Source: Chryseobacterium ginsenosidimutans
GTDB lineage: Bacteria > Bacteroidota > Bacteroidia > Flavobacteriales > Weeksellaceae
Length of the DNA: 64,000 bases
Direction of reading: 5' to 3'
Assembly: GCF_024807225.1 (NCBI RefSeq)
Contig: NZ_JANUCO010000001.1
Span: 2,418,001-2,482,000, forward strand
In this document: one piece after another, positions 28,130 through 38,298 of the stretch
Layout of the letters: every line of letters starts with the position of its first letter
Position numbering within the stretch: position 1 is the first letter of the stretch
Notes under the pieces: generated by a model
The model's database searches: none
The model's input: the letters and a program-made list of their open reading frames with translations, nothing else
Told to the model about the DNA's origin: nothing
Program-made: the position numbers and the translations under genes

Positions 28130-30772
28130 TTATTTGTTTTTCACCAGAACCCAACCTGAATATTTAACTTCGGTTCTTTTTAATTTTGATTCTGTCCAGC
28201 TTATAGAGTACCAGCATGTGCCGGTAGATAGTTTTCGTCCATTATAGCTACCGTCCCATTTATAACCGTTATTTTTAGAGGCATCAAAAACTTTTAATCC
28301 GTACCTGTCATAAACAGAGAACTTAAAGTTTTCTTTATGAGCTAAAGCACTGTAATCCAATATGTCATTGATTCCATCGTTATTGGGAGTAATTGCATTA
28401 ATGAGGTTAGGAATCGTAATTTCTACAGATACGGAAGTACAATCATATGCATCTCTCACGTATACAATTCCGTTTCCTCTAGGTACTTTTGTAAAAACAT
28501 TCGAATCTTGCCAGTTAATGTTATCAATAGAGTATTTGTATGGAACTGTTCCCCCTGTTGCATATACGGTAACTGTATTGGCATTAATCTCAATACTTGT
28601 GATTACCGGCTGTTCTGAAGAATATACTTTTACAGTTTGTTTTGTCCAGCATTCACCGGTTTTTAGTCTTACCCAATAAGTACCCACTGTTACATCAGAT
28701 ATTGTTTGTGCTGTCACTCCTGTACTCCATTGGTAACCATCAAAGGTCGGTCCTGCATCTAATGTGGTTTTGTCTTCCATGCAAATTACCTTATCTATTA
28801 ATACTGGTGATGTAACAGGCGGAAATACAATAAGGGTAACCTGGGCAACTTTATAGCAGCCGTATGCATTTGTTACTTTTACATATGCTACACCGCTTGG
28901 TGCAATATAATTAGTTGGGTTTAAAATTTCATTCGTCCCGTTTATAGCATCAGTTGGTGAAGGATAGTATTTTTTTGTTGTACCTACTTGTGAAGACACA
29001 GGAGCTGTAGTAAGATTAAATAAACCTGTAACAATATTATTTTCGAGAAAACATGTTCTTAAAACAGCATCACTCACAATAGGACTTTCTATCATATTTA
29101 GGGTTAAAGTTACCTGCTCACAATCTGTAAAAATAGGATCATTTCCGCAAAACCTGTACACAATCGTATCTATACCCACATATCCTGAGTTTGCCATATA
29201 ATTTATAACTCCTGTTACTGGGTCAATCGTTGCTGTTCCATACTGAGGTGGAGACGTAATTACTACAGAGTTTGGGAGATATGATTGGGTAGAATATGTA
29301 AAATCAGGAACAATAATTTGAGTATTATAGCAGACATCTATTGCTTTTGTAGATTCATATTGACATGAAGCATCTTCTGCATAATAACCACTGTACCCCA
29401 AAAATATACTTCCTCCTATGATTTCTGCACTTACAGGTTTATCTGAGTCTATTTTCACATTACCTGATAGTCCCATTAATGAGTAGGTTACCCAATAAGG
29501 ATTTCCCGACACAGAATAAGGTCCTTCAATTACAGTCGGAATAATACCATTCACAGTCAAATTGGCGCCGGCCTGAGTTAAAACATTTAACTTTGTGCTT
29601 AATAATGGTAAAGGAACAGTGTTACTTACCCTTGGAAGATCGTCAACTTTAGGAATTTCATCAATTTTTTTTGACTGAATACATCCGATAGGAGGAACAA
29701 AGTTGAAACTGCCGGTTGCATTGCTGCCTGCAACGCCAGCAACGAGGTGGTAGACATATGCATTCTTACTCGTTCTGATATACATATTAAAGTGGTCATT
29801 CCCTTGGTTAATATAATTGGCTGCAGTAACTCTGTAGAACTGACCTTCGTTTAAAGTAACAACAGAAACAGTATTATTATTAATAAAAATCTGTGTATTA
29901 TCTTCAGTTGCCACTATAATAGCTCCTTCTGTTTCTTTTGTAATATTTCCCATACCTTTTACAAGGACGTACTCCTTGCCCAAACGTTCTACAGGAACAG
30001 ATTGGTCTAGGGTAATATCGGGTCCATCAAAAATCGTGTTGTTGGGTAATGAATATTGTCCCACAAAATTGCCATTGTTTAAAGATATAGGCTTGTCAGC
30101 AGTTATTTTGGCTCCTATGAATCCAGCTCTGTTCGCTGCGACATTAGAACGCCCTTCTATAATATACGATTGTCCTTTATTTAGAAAGAAAGTAATTGTG
30201 GGATTAGTTGCTCCTGTCATTCCATTGGAAAACTGCACAGAAGGGTCATAACCAGAAACTGTAACCGAAGTATTATCTTCCGTGGCTAATATACCACAAG
30301 TAAAATTATGCGTTGTCGTAGTTCCGCTACTGATATTTGTGATGGGAGCGTAAGCTGCATAAAATTTTTTGCCTATCCCCGATTTTCCTTTGGAAGTGAT
30401 AATTTCTCCGTGTCCGACATCCGAAACCCTTAAATCTGCCATGAAAGGAACATCTGCCTTAGCATGAAGTCCTCGAGAAGTAACTTTGAATACTTCAGAT
30501 TGTTGGTAAGCAATAATTAGATCTACAGGAACTACAAAAACACCTGGATTCCCATTACTGATCGTAATAGTACCAATAACAGCATTGTTGTTGTAAATCG
30601 TTACAGGAAAAGGGGTTGTTGAATCCGTAGAAAAGTATAAAGCCTGTCGGTTATTACTCGAAGATAAAGAGTTCCTGCTCATCATGGGAGCAAACCAATG
30701 TTCCTTATTTTTTTGTGCAAAAACACTATTAACGGTTAGAAAGAGTAAAAATAAAAGTAGACGTTTTATCAT
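28130..30772 (-). CDS. T9SS type B surface protein with IgGFc-binding-like N-terminus
   Basis: This 880-aa exported protein begins MIKRLLLFLLFLTVNSVFAQ. Its first ~350 residues (ATEDNTSVTVSGYDP, ATEDNTQIFINN, YVYHLVAGVAGS) resemble the IgGFc-binding domain found in bacterial adhesin-like proteins. The middle holds Ig-like and cadherin-like repeats (TDCEQVTLTLN). The C-terminus (ITPNNDGINDILDY...FSVYDRYGLKVFD...WDGSYNGRKLSTGTCWY) is the gliding-motility-type T9SS type B sorting domain. The protein is therefore exported by type IX secretion to the cell surface. Twenty nt separate it from the type A gene; the pair is an operon facing the TPR-AraC gene at 31034. Confidence 0.85.
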   Translation of the reverse strand: MIKRLLLFLLFLTVNSVFAQKNKEHWFAPMMSRNSLSSSNNRQALYFSTDSTTPFPVTIYNNNAVIGTITISNGNPGVFVVPVDLIIAYQQSEVFKVTSRGLHAKADVPFMADLRVSDVGHGEIITSKGKSGIGKKFYAAYAPITNISSGTTTTHNFTCGILATEDNTSVTVSGYDPSVQFSNGMTGATNPTITFFLNKGQSYIIEGRSNVAANRAGFIGAKITADKPISLNNGNFVGQYSLPNNTIFDGPDITLDQSVPVERLGKEYVLVKGMGNITKETEGAIIVATEDNTQIFINNNTVSVVTLNEGQFYRVTAANYINQGNDHFNMYIRTSKNAYVYHLVAGVAGSNATGSFNFVPPIGCIQSKKIDEIPKVDDLPRVSNTVPLPLLSTKLNVLTQAGANLTVNGIIPTVIEGPYSVSGNPYWVTYSLMGLSGNVKIDSDKPVSAEIIGGSIFLGYSGYYAEDASCQYESTKAIDVCYNTQIIVPDFTYSTQSYLPNSVVITSPPQYGTATIDPVTGVINYMANSGYVGIDTIVYRFCGNDPIFTDCEQVTLTLNMIESPIVSDAVLRTCFLENNIVTGLFNLTTAPVSSQVGTTKKYYPSPTDAINGTNEILNPTNYIAPSGVAYVKVTNAYGCYKVAQVTLIVFPPVTSPVLIDKVICMEDKTTLDAGPTFDGYQWSTGVTAQTISDVTVGTYWVRLKTGECWTKQTVKVYSSEQPVITSIEINANTVTVYATGGTVPYKYSIDNINWQDSNVFTKVPRGNGIVYVRDAYDCTSVSVEITIPNLINAITPNNDGINDILDYSALAHKENFKFSVYDRYGLKVFDASKNNGYKWDGSYNGRKLSTGTCWYSISWTESKLKRTEVKYSGWVLVKNK

Positions 30773-31033
30773 TATTATTATTTATCATCAAAGAATATTT
30801 AAGGTGAGATTTTGAAAAGCCAGTTATTGTTAATTTGTCTTCTCTTTTCATAAATTATTTCTTAATAATCTGAAATTATTTTCATACTATTGTGTTCAAC
30901 AATATTAGTATTATATCAGACATAATTTTAGTTGTAGGCTTGCATTTTTATATAGATTCGTGTAAATTTACAAGAATTAATTTTTTAAATAACTGAAATA
31001 CAATAGTTTGTAATTTAGTTTATATTAATTGAA

Positions 31034-32674
31034 ATGGAATTACCCGTGCTTATATGTAAATCTTTTCCAAATATTTTTTTAAAAATTATTAAAAAAAGTA
31101 ACTGTTTCTTACTTCTACTTTCCATTTGTCCTATTTTTTTTTTAGCACAAACCAATAAAGATTTTGAAATACTAAAAGACAAAGCTTTTCAAAAACTTTA
31201 TGAAAATCCTGAAGATTGTATTCACTATACTCAAAGCTTGTTGTTAAGTGAAAAGGAAAAAGACAATAGGATTATCCTGCAAAAGATAATTTCACAAGCG
31301 TATATCTTAGAGGGAAATTATGTACAGGCAATATCTATATATAATCAAAGAGGAAATGAATATGAATCTGAAGGCTTAGCTTATTTCGTTCAACTTTTCG
31401 ATAGTTACAACTTGGCAGATATTTATCAGGATCTGAAATTATATAGCCAATCGCAAAAAATTATTTCTCAGGTTTTAGAAGACCGAAATCTTTTAAAAAC
31501 TACAGATGACAAAGTGAGATCAGTAGTTGCAAAACTCTATCAGCTTCAGGCAATAAATGCCGCTATCAGCAAAAACTATGAACTGGCAATTAAAAGTCTA
31601 AAGCAAAGTGATCAATATCTTGATATTAATACCAAGGAGGCAAGATTTCTAAAGCAAGAGAATGTAGTTTTCCTGAGTAGTTTTTTAATGCGTTTAAATA
31701 AACTAGATGAAGCCAAGCAATTTTTAGAAAAGATCATTCCGCAAATTGAGGTACATGATAAAAGTCCTTTCCTTCTGGCTTATGCGTATCAGAATTTATC
31801 AAAATGTTATTTTCAGAAAAAAGAATATACCATAGCGATAGAAAAACTAAAAATAGGTTTTCAAAAAATTGAGGAACTTCCATATAATGGAATGAAGCTG
31901 ATTTTTTATGATTTATTTTCAAAAAATTATCTGGCTTTAAAAAACTATGAAAAATATGTTTACTACAATCATTTATATGACAGTACCAAAAAAATATTGG
32001 AAACCAACAGAAAAGAAGGAATACAATATAGTATAAAATTATTAGAAAGCCAACAGAAGGAAAATTATATATTCAAAGACCAGTTGCATAAAAGCACTTT
32101 CAAATCTTTAATCCAAATTTGTGTTTTTCTCATTTTAGGGTCGCTTATTTTTTGGTTTTATCAATTTAAAATAAGTAACAATCTAAAAAAACAGATTTTG
32201 TTTTTTCAAAAATTAGCAAAACAAGGCACAGTCTTTATTAAACAAAAAGCAACGAATGAAGATAAAAATTTAAAAGAGCAAATTTATGAGAAAGAGATCA
32301 CAAACAGTTCAAAGGAAAGAGATTTAAAAATTCTAAAAAATATAGAAGAATGGGAGAAAACAGATAGTTTTTTAAATAAAAATATGTCTTTGACAGTTTT
32401 TTCACAACAGATAGGTATTAATAAACAATACTTGTCCGAATTTATCAATACTAATAAAGAAAAAAATTTCAATACTTATATTAATGAATTGAGAATCAGT
32501 CATATTGCGAATTTGTTAAAAAATGATCCTTCTTACCTAAATTATAAAGTGAGCTATCTTGCCGAATATGCAGGTTTTTCGTCACACGGCGCATTTTCTA
32601 ACGTTTTTAAGTCAATAACAGGAATGTCACCAAACACTTATATACAACAAATTATTAAATCTAAATCTCAATGA
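31034..32674 (+). CDS. TPR-containing, membrane-anchored AraC-type regulator
   Basis: The 546-aa protein has the same plan as the regulator at 19672: an N-terminal hydrophobic export segment ending FLAQ (residues ~20-40), a TPR helical array, a membrane segment near 358-375 and a C-terminal AraC domain (MSLTVFSQQIGINKQYLSEF, YLAEYAGFSSHGAFSNVFKS). It is divergent from the T9SS operon, with 261 nt between, and probably controls it. Its stop overlaps the ATG of the next TPR gene by 4 nt. The DNA here is more AT-rich than in the susC block. Confidence 0.82.
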   Translation: MELPVLICKSFPNIFLKIIKKSNCFLLLLSICPIFFLAQTNKDFEILKDKAFQKLYENPEDCIHYTQSLLLSEKEKDNRIILQKIISQAYILEGNYVQAISIYNQRGNEYESEGLAYFVQLFDSYNLADIYQDLKLYSQSQKIISQVLEDRNLLKTTDDKVRSVVAKLYQLQAINAAISKNYELAIKSLKQSDQYLDINTKEARFLKQENVVFLSSFLMRLNKLDEAKQFLEKIIPQIEVHDKSPFLLAYAYQNLSKCYFQKKEYTIAIEKLKIGFQKIEELPYNGMKLIFYDLFSKNYLALKNYEKYVYYNHLYDSTKKILETNRKEGIQYSIKLLESQQKENYIFKDQLHKSTFKSLIQICVFLILGSLIFWFYQFKISNNLKKQILFFQKLAKQGTVFIKQKATNEDKNLKEQIYEKEITNSSKERDLKILKNIEEWEKTDSFLNKNMSLTVFSQQIGINKQYLSEFINTNKEKNFNTYINELRISHIANLLKNDPSYLNYKVSYLAEYAGFSSHGAFSNVFKSITGMSPNTYIQQIIKSKSQ

Positions 32675-33802
32675 AAAGGAACACACTTATTATCTTTTTT
32701 ATGATGATATTGATTAATTTTTCTTGTTTTGCTCAGCAAATCAATGATGACAGTCTTTTTAAAAAAGCCAATCAGGAGTTTTACAATAATCCCAACGAAT
32801 CGATCCAAATTGTGAAAGAACTCCTTAGAAAAGAGAAAAACAAAGATAAAATAATAAAACTATATCTTATAATTTCCTCCGCAGAACTCACAAAAGGAAA
32901 CTCTGATGCCTCACTACAATATTTGTTAAAGGCACGTGAATTGGTACTAAGATCTAATGATCCCAAAGTACAAACAACTTTTTTTATTACTGTCGCCTTA
33001 CAGTATGAGCAAATGGAGCTGGATTCAAAAACTTTGGAATCTCTCGACGAAGCTGAACAGTATTTAGCAAAAATTCCCGATGATACCTACTATAAATATT
33101 TTGAGATAGGCAGAGTAAATCTAGTAAGAGGGATGATTAGTAAAAAACAGAATAATCCAGAAATTGCACTTCAAAAATTTCAAATAGCAATAAAATCTTT
33201 CGAAAAAATTAAGGAAGCTCGCAAAACCTATTACAATCAAAGTATTTTATTTTTTTATATTGGTAATTGCTACTTAGATTTGGGAGTTCCCGAAAAAGCA
33301 GAAACCAGCTTTTATAAAAGCACACGATCTAGCAACTATTACAGCTTCTAACAGTTTAGAAGCTTTTGCTCTAAAAGGATTGTCGCAAATAAAAAAAATG
33401 AATCATCAAAATTATCAAGCATTACAATATTTAAAGAAAGCCGAAGAAAGAGGCAAAAAAACCGATGATTCTCTCCTTTTAGAAGAGATTTACAAGGAAA
33501 TGGCCGATAATTATCTGGCTATGGGTGAACAAAATTACTATCAGTTATACAATAAAAAGCTCCAAGAATTGCAATTTAAAAGGGAACAGTTAGAATTAAG
33601 CTCTATAAATGAAACGATTAATATTCAAAATAAAAATTCTTCAATTAAAATACAGGAACTCGATTCTAAATACAAAAATCTAATTATTATTGTAGTTGTT
33701 TTTGCCTGCTGTATTTGTTTTAGTATTCTTTTTGCTGCATTTATATTGATGAAATACAATAAACAAAACACCAAAGAAATCCAAAATATATTAAGATATT
33801 AG
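32671..33802 (+). pseudogene. TPR protein, truncated TPR-AraC paralogue, frameshifted
   Basis: Two frames make one chain. The first (from ATG 32671) has a signal peptide ending CFAQ and TPR-like helices to ETSFYK. The second resumes AHDLATITASNSLEAFALKGL if one A of AAAA at 33316-33319 is dropped. A membrane segment (NLIIIVVVFACCICFSILFAAF) follows, then the gene stops after about 20 residues. An AraC domain would normally come next, so this looks like a copy that lost its DNA-binding part, or a partner that never had one. It overlaps the upstream regulator by 4 nt. Confidence 0.65.
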
Positions 33803-34019
33803 AGTTTACAATGTTATGAGCTCAAAAAGACCTACAGAGATTTGACAATCGAGCTCTGATACTTTGTATTCTTTGATGCGAATTCTTCAATAAAACGCCA
33901 ACTCTTCTTCAATTTTACAACGAGAGAATATCATGTAATGACTTGTCCAGATGAACTGAGCCTAGATTGGTTTTGCTTACAAACTCCCAGTATTTAATGT
34001 AACATGTCGACAAATTTCT

Positions 34020-34733
34020 TCGTTATCTGATATTATAAACAAAAACTTTCTGGTTCTGAAGGTTGATCTGACAGACGAAAGATCAATAGCAATATCCATG
34101 GAAGAAACCAATAATATGTTTGGAAGGATCGATGTGATCGTAAATAATGCAGGTTATGGGATTGGCGGAGCTATTGAAGAATTGTCAAAGCAAGAGATCA
34201 ACGATAATTTCAATATCAATTTTTTTGCTGTCGTTAAAGTTATCCAACATGCATTACCTTATTTCAGGAACCAACATTCAGGGTACATCATCAATATTTC
34301 CTCTATTGCCGGTTTTGCATCAGGACTTGGTTGGAGCATTTATTGCGTTGCTAAATTTGCAGTCACAGGTTTGTCAGATGCTTTGTCCAATGATCTAAAG
34401 CCATTGGGAATCAATGTGAAAGCAATTTTGCCTGGCTGGTTTCGAACTAATTTTGCAAAACAAGATTCCATTGCTTTTAACAAAAAACAAATTGGCGATT
34501 ACAGTTTTTTGAGAACGGCACATCAAAAAATGAATGAAATTGACGGCAAACAGCTAGATAACCTCAATAAGGTCGCTGACGCTTTCATTGAATTTGTGGA
34601 CAGTCAAAATCCTCCTACACTTTTATTTTGAGGAAGCGATGCTCATCAAAGAGCCACGGAAAAAATGGCTCAGTTATCACAACAAATTGAAGAATGGGAA
34701 AATCTTTCAACCTCAAAAGATTTTGAACCATAA
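34020..34733 (+). pseudogene. short-chain dehydrogenase remnant, 5'-truncated with internal stop
   Basis: The frame reads NFLVLKVDLTDE, FGRIDVIVNNAGYG and YCVAKFAVTGLSDAL, giving the NNAG motif and the YxxxK active site of classical SDR enzymes. The N-terminal TGxxxGIG cofactor motif is missing. TGA at 34629-34631 interrupts the end, after which the same frame continues GSDAHQRATEKMAQL to TAA 34731-34733, a normal SDR tail. Both defects indicate a dead gene. It lies at the right end of the T9SS cargo, next to mobB. Confidence 0.75.
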
Positions 34734-34740
34734 AGGAAGA

Positions 34741-36024
34741 TTACTTTTTTATCTGCCTTCTTTTTTTCTTCATTCTGTCTGCAAAATTTTCTTCTTCGTG
34801 ATCTTCACCTGATACCAATGGTAAGAAGCCACCAATGGATTCAATTAAACCATTTTCGTATTTATTAGATCTATTTACTAAGTCAAATAAAACCTCTGAT
34901 CCTTTTGTAATAGAATCCCCATCATCTGCTCTGGATTTTTTTTGCTGTTGTGCAAAAGGTTCTTTAATCTCCTTTTTGATGTTATTATTCCAACAATCAT
35001 TAAAAATATTTGCAGAACATTCTTTTCCCAACCGTGATCCGTTCCAGACCGTTTTAGATTGCTGATCAATAAAAGTTATTCCATAGATCCTACCGTTTTC
35101 ATTTTTGCGGACTATAGTGTCAATTCCTTCTTTTTTCAATTTCTTTTTAAAAACCTGCTCATCTTTTGATGATTGAAGGGCTTCCGTAATCGATGTTCTT
35201 AGATGTTGTTTGAGTAGGGGATCATTATTTTTATGTATGTAGCCAGTAAAGTGGTTTTCGATAGCATTAATTCCTGCATTTTTCCCAAATAAGGATGCTT
35301 TAAAAGGATTTCCAGCTTTTTTGCCTTGACTATCTAGTGGAAAATATAGCAATCCTCTTTTTAATTGACCATGTAATTCTCCCTCCACTTTCTCCACAGT
35401 AATATTAAATAGTGAAAGCAGCGCATTGTACTCCCCAAGAGATTGAAATTGATAGTAGCTTGGAAGGCGCTTTATAACCGATCCAATCTGGCTTTTGATA
35501 TTTCCATGTATGTAATCGACCGGTTGAAAGATCTTATGATTTTGCTGACCTTGTTTTTCTGTTGCCGAGATCAGTTTAAATTTCTTTTCCAGTTCCCGGC
35601 AGATTTTCATAGAACGGATCTTTTCATATGTATCGGAGATCTTCTTTCCATTTTCATCCACAGCAACTGAAACAATATGGATATGACTCCGGTCGATATC
35701 AGTATGTTTAAATACTACAAATGGCTGATCACCGTAACCCATCTGATCCATATAAATCTGTGCCATTTCTTGATACTGCTCATCAGAGACCTTGTCTTTA
35801 GGATCAGGATTCAGGGAGATATGCAAAGTGTGTTTTTCAGTCTTTCGGTTTGCCAAAAGATAAGGTTCAAATGATCTCGCCAATTGAGTAACAGAATACT
35901 TCCTGTCAGCTGTTTCAATAATTTTGTTGGTCATCAGAATTTCTCCTTTATCCTGTTCCATTTTTGAATTATTATAGGACAGTGTGCCAATAAGATTACT
36001 GCTTCTACCAATTTTTGCGATCAT
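34741..36024 (-). CDS. mobB: MobB relaxase
   Basis: The 427-aa relaxase/mobilization nuclease carries the histidine triad H107, H114, H116 in FKHTDIDRSHIHIVSV and an upstream HTLHISLNPDP strand. It would nick the oriT strand and stay bound to the 5' end through a tyrosine, probably one near the N-terminus (Y17 is a candidate). The C-terminal third is charged and less conserved. It follows mobA with a 1-nt gap, reading away from the oriT-like repeat. Confidence 0.88.
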   Translation of the reverse strand: MIAKIGRSSNLIGTLSYNNSKMEQDKGEILMTNKIIETADRKYSVTQLARSFEPYLLANRKTEKHTLHISLNPDPKDKVSDEQYQEMAQIYMDQMGYGDQPFVVFKHTDIDRSHIHIVSVAVDENGKKISDTYEKIRSMKICRELEKKFKLISATEKQGQQNHKIFQPVDYIHGNIKSQIGSVIKRLPSYYQFQSLGEYNALLSLFNITVEKVEGELHGQLKRGLLYFPLDSQGKKAGNPFKASLFGKNAGINAIENHFTGYIHKNNDPLLKQHLRTSITEALQSSKDEQVFKKKLKKEGIDTIVRKNENGRIYGITFIDQQSKTVWNGSRLGKECSANIFNDCWNNNIKKEIKEPFAQQQKKSRADDGDSITKGSEVLFDLVNRSNKYENGLIESIGGFLPLVSGEDHEEENFADRMKKKRRQIKK

Positions 36025-36025
36025 T

Positions 36026-36463
36026 TTATTCCTGATTTTTCAAATGCTTTTGATCAAATTCTTCTGTCAACTGCATTACTTTCTTGAAGATATCGACCAT
36101 TTCTACGGTCTGTTTTTCCAATTTGTAGAGTATAGCTGCTGCTTTTTTCTCAGAAAAATTAATATATAACAGTTTAACCATCTGATTATAATTGACCCCA
36201 ACAGCGCGAAACTGGCTGTGAAATGAGGTCAATCGCATATAAAAATCTACTGTTCCTTTGTCAACTTTTACGGTCTTAATCGTCTTTTCAAAAATGCACG
36301 ATGTGATAAAATGTGCCTTCACTTTCATTTCCGACTGATCAAAAAGTTCGAGAAAGCGGGAATGCTCTACTTCATTAAATGAGATCGTATACCGAATCTT
36401 GGCCGGATCCGCCTTTGGACGGCGGCCTGTCTTTTTCTGTGGTTTACCATTATGTTCATTCAT
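36026..36463 (-). CDS. mobA: MobA relaxosome accessory protein
   Basis: This 145-aa basic protein has a GRRPKADPAKIRYTISFN start and a ribbon-helix-helix-like segment typical of relaxosome proteins that bind oriT (SFHSQFRAVGVNYNQMVKLL at residues ~80-99 is a family hallmark). It is the first gene of mobA-mobB, and the large inverted repeat begins about 60 nt upstream. Confidence 0.82.
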   Translation of the reverse strand: MNEHNGKPQKKTGRRPKADPAKIRYTISFNEVEHSRFLELFDQSEMKVKAHFITSCIFEKTIKTVKVDKGTVDFYMRLTSFHSQFRAVGVNYNQMVKLLYINFSEKKAAAILYKLEKQTVEMVDIFKKVMQLTEEFDQKHLKNQE

Positions 36464-36522
36464 AATCCATCCATTTTAATTTACAAAACATCGACTTCGG
36501 AGATTGTTTCTGCCCCCTGCAA

Positions 36523-36580
36523 GGGCAAGTTGTTTTGAGCATCCGAAAACGTTTCGAGATGCTCAAAACACAACTTGCCC
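36523..36580. repeat. oriT-like inverted repeat
   Basis: Arms GGGCAAGTTGT + TTTGAGCATC (36523-36543) and GATGCTCAAA + ACACAACTTGCCC (36558-36580) are complementary except for two extra bases, around a 14-nt loop. It lies 60 nt upstream of mobA and 540 nt from traA, where CTnDOT-like elements keep the transfer origin. The nick site cannot be placed from sequence alone. Confidence 0.6.
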
Positions 36581-37119
36581 CTTTCGGGTGAAAGGTCAAT
36601 CCCATTATACAGGAGATTTAGTCCGGAATACCGGAATCTCAAGATCTGAAAAGATCAAGATCTACGGCCTGGCAGTCTCGTTGAACAAAGTAAACCACAA
36701 TGTTTCACAGATTCTCTGAAATTGAGAATGCCAAACAAGACCACCACAAGCCAAAGACAACCATTCAGATGCTGACTAGAAAAGGGTTTTATTTATTTGT
36801 GCAAGAAGGTCAGCAGGACTGATGTAAGGCAAAATTGTTTGACATCTTGAAGGCAAACATTCCTGCCTTTAGGAATTCAAGCTTTCAGGACATCCTGAAT
36901 TCCCACAGGATTAAGATCAGTCAGGAATTATAACCTGACGGAATTACAGGATCCTTTCAAGAAAGACCAACTGAATGAGTGAAGTCTCGCCTTAAGGTTA
37001 GAAGGCAAAAGTGCTTTCAACGCATTCAGATTCCTGGAGAGCTGGATATAGTTCAAGACTGCTTGCCAACTGACATTACTGATGTACAACGACCAATGTT
37101 AAATAATAAAATCAAAAAA
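36581..37119. other. noncoding mobA-traA region with three spaced inverted repeats
   Basis: No gene is evident; an ATG at 36979 in frame with traA would add 47 residues not typical of ParA proteins. Three short inverted repeats follow one another: AAGGCA/TGCCTT (36850-36869), TCAGGA/TCCTGA (36885-36898) and GTCAGG/CCTGAC (36920-36939), with centres 32 and 38 nt apart. They may be part of oriT or binding sites that control traA. Confidence 0.45.
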
Positions 37120-37887
37120 ATGGAAACAAAAAAACAACCATCAATTATTGTCTTTTCCACTCAAAAGGGAGGGGTAGGAAAAAGTACTTTCACAGCACTT
37201 TTGGCAAGTATTCTTCATTATCGCTTAGGGTATCAAGTCGCAGTGTTTGACTGTGATTTCCCGCAGTACAGTTTGATACAGATGCGGGAGAGGGATCTTA
37301 AGACCGTGATGCAAAATGAGGTATTAAAAAAAATGGCGCATAAGCAGTTCACCAGCATCAATAAAAAAGCCTATCCTATTTTCCAGAGCAAGACCGATAC
37401 GGTTTTGCACGAACTTGAAGAATATCTTGCTAATGACGATGTCCTACCGAGCGTCGTTTTTCTGGATCTGCCAGGTACGGTCAATACGCCAGGTATTTTA
37501 AGTACACTAGCAAATGTCCATCATATTTTTTCTCCTATCACGGCAGACCGGGTTGTTCTTGAAAGTACCTTGAGTTTCACGGATGTTCTTACCAATATAT
37601 TGATGAAGAAAAAGCATACCGAGATCAAAAGTATTCATCTTTTCTGGAATCAGGTCGATGGCAGGGAGAAAACGTCATTATATAATAATTATGAAAAGGT
37701 CATCAAAGATCTTGGTCTTCAACTGATGAAAACTTCCATTACAGACAGCAAGAGATTTCGTAAAGAAGGGGAGACGGTCGCAAAAACCGTTTTCCGTTCG
37801 ACATTATTGCCGGCAGACCCTAAGTTGATGACCTTATGCCGACTCGATCAGTTTATGGATGAGTTTTTAAATATTGTAAAATTGTAA
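37120..37887 (+). CDS. traA: TraA, ParA-family ATPase of the conjugative element
   Basis: The start is placed at ATG 37120, so the P-loop KGGVGKST sits at residues 16-23 as expected for ParA/MinD ATPases; 255 aa. VVFLDLPGTVNTPG is the Walker B/switch region. In CTnDOT-like elements traA opens the tra operon, perhaps for partition or positioning of the transfer apparatus. traB follows after 4 nt. Confidence 0.85.
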   Translation: METKKQPSIIVFSTQKGGVGKSTFTALLASILHYRLGYQVAVFDCDFPQYSLIQMRERDLKTVMQNEVLKKMAHKQFTSINKKAYPIFQSKTDTVLHELEEYLANDDVLPSVVFLDLPGTVNTPGILSTLANVHHIFSPITADRVVLESTLSFTDVLTNILMKKKHTEIKSIHLFWNQVDGREKTSLYNNYEKVIKDLGLQLMKTSITDSKRFRKEGETVAKTVFRSTLLPADPKLMTLCRLDQFMDEFLNIVKL

Positions 37888-37891
37888 AAAG

Positions 37892-38287
37892 ATGGACAGT
37901 GATAAAAAGAACAACGAAGACAAAAGCATCGACGAACAATATCTGATGTCCATTATGGCGGGCAGCACAAAGAAAGAGCCTCCGAACCAGGAACCGGATT
38001 CCCCACAGGAAAAACCGGAGGTGAAGCAAAAAATAAAAAACAAAAAAAATGTGGAAATAACTTATGCCGAGCAGTTTCTGACCCATCACACGATGACCAA
38101 GCGTGGTGATAAGAGTATCTACATCCGTCCCGAATACCATGAGCGACTTTCCCGGATCATCCAGATCATTGCCGACGACCAGATCCCTCTGTACGCTTAT
38201 CTCGACAATGTATTAGCGCATCACTTCGAAACTTTTGAAAAGGAGATCACCGATGATTTCAATAATAAATACCGTCCAATCTTTTAA
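37892..38287 (+). CDS. traB: TraB (DUF3408)
   Basis: The 131-aa protein has a disordered, Lys/Glu/Pro-rich first half and a conserved C-terminal part (RGDKSIYIRPEYHERLSRII, LYAYLDNVLAHHFE) typical of DUF3408/TraB, probably a ribbon-helix-helix-like DNA-binding fold. It stands 4 nt after traA and 11 nt before traD. Confidence 0.8.
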   Translation: MDSDKKNNEDKSIDEQYLMSIMAGSTKKEPPNQEPDSPQEKPEVKQKIKNKKNVEITYAEQFLTHHTMTKRGDKSIYIRPEYHERLSRIIQIIADDQIPLYAYLDNVLAHHFETFEKEITDDFNNKYRPIF

Positions 38288-38298
38288 TCTATCATCTT

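Noticed and set aside
36979..37119. N-terminal extension of traA from ATG 36979
   Set aside because: It adds 47 residues before the P-loop and runs through noncoding-type sequence; 37120 fits ParA proteins.
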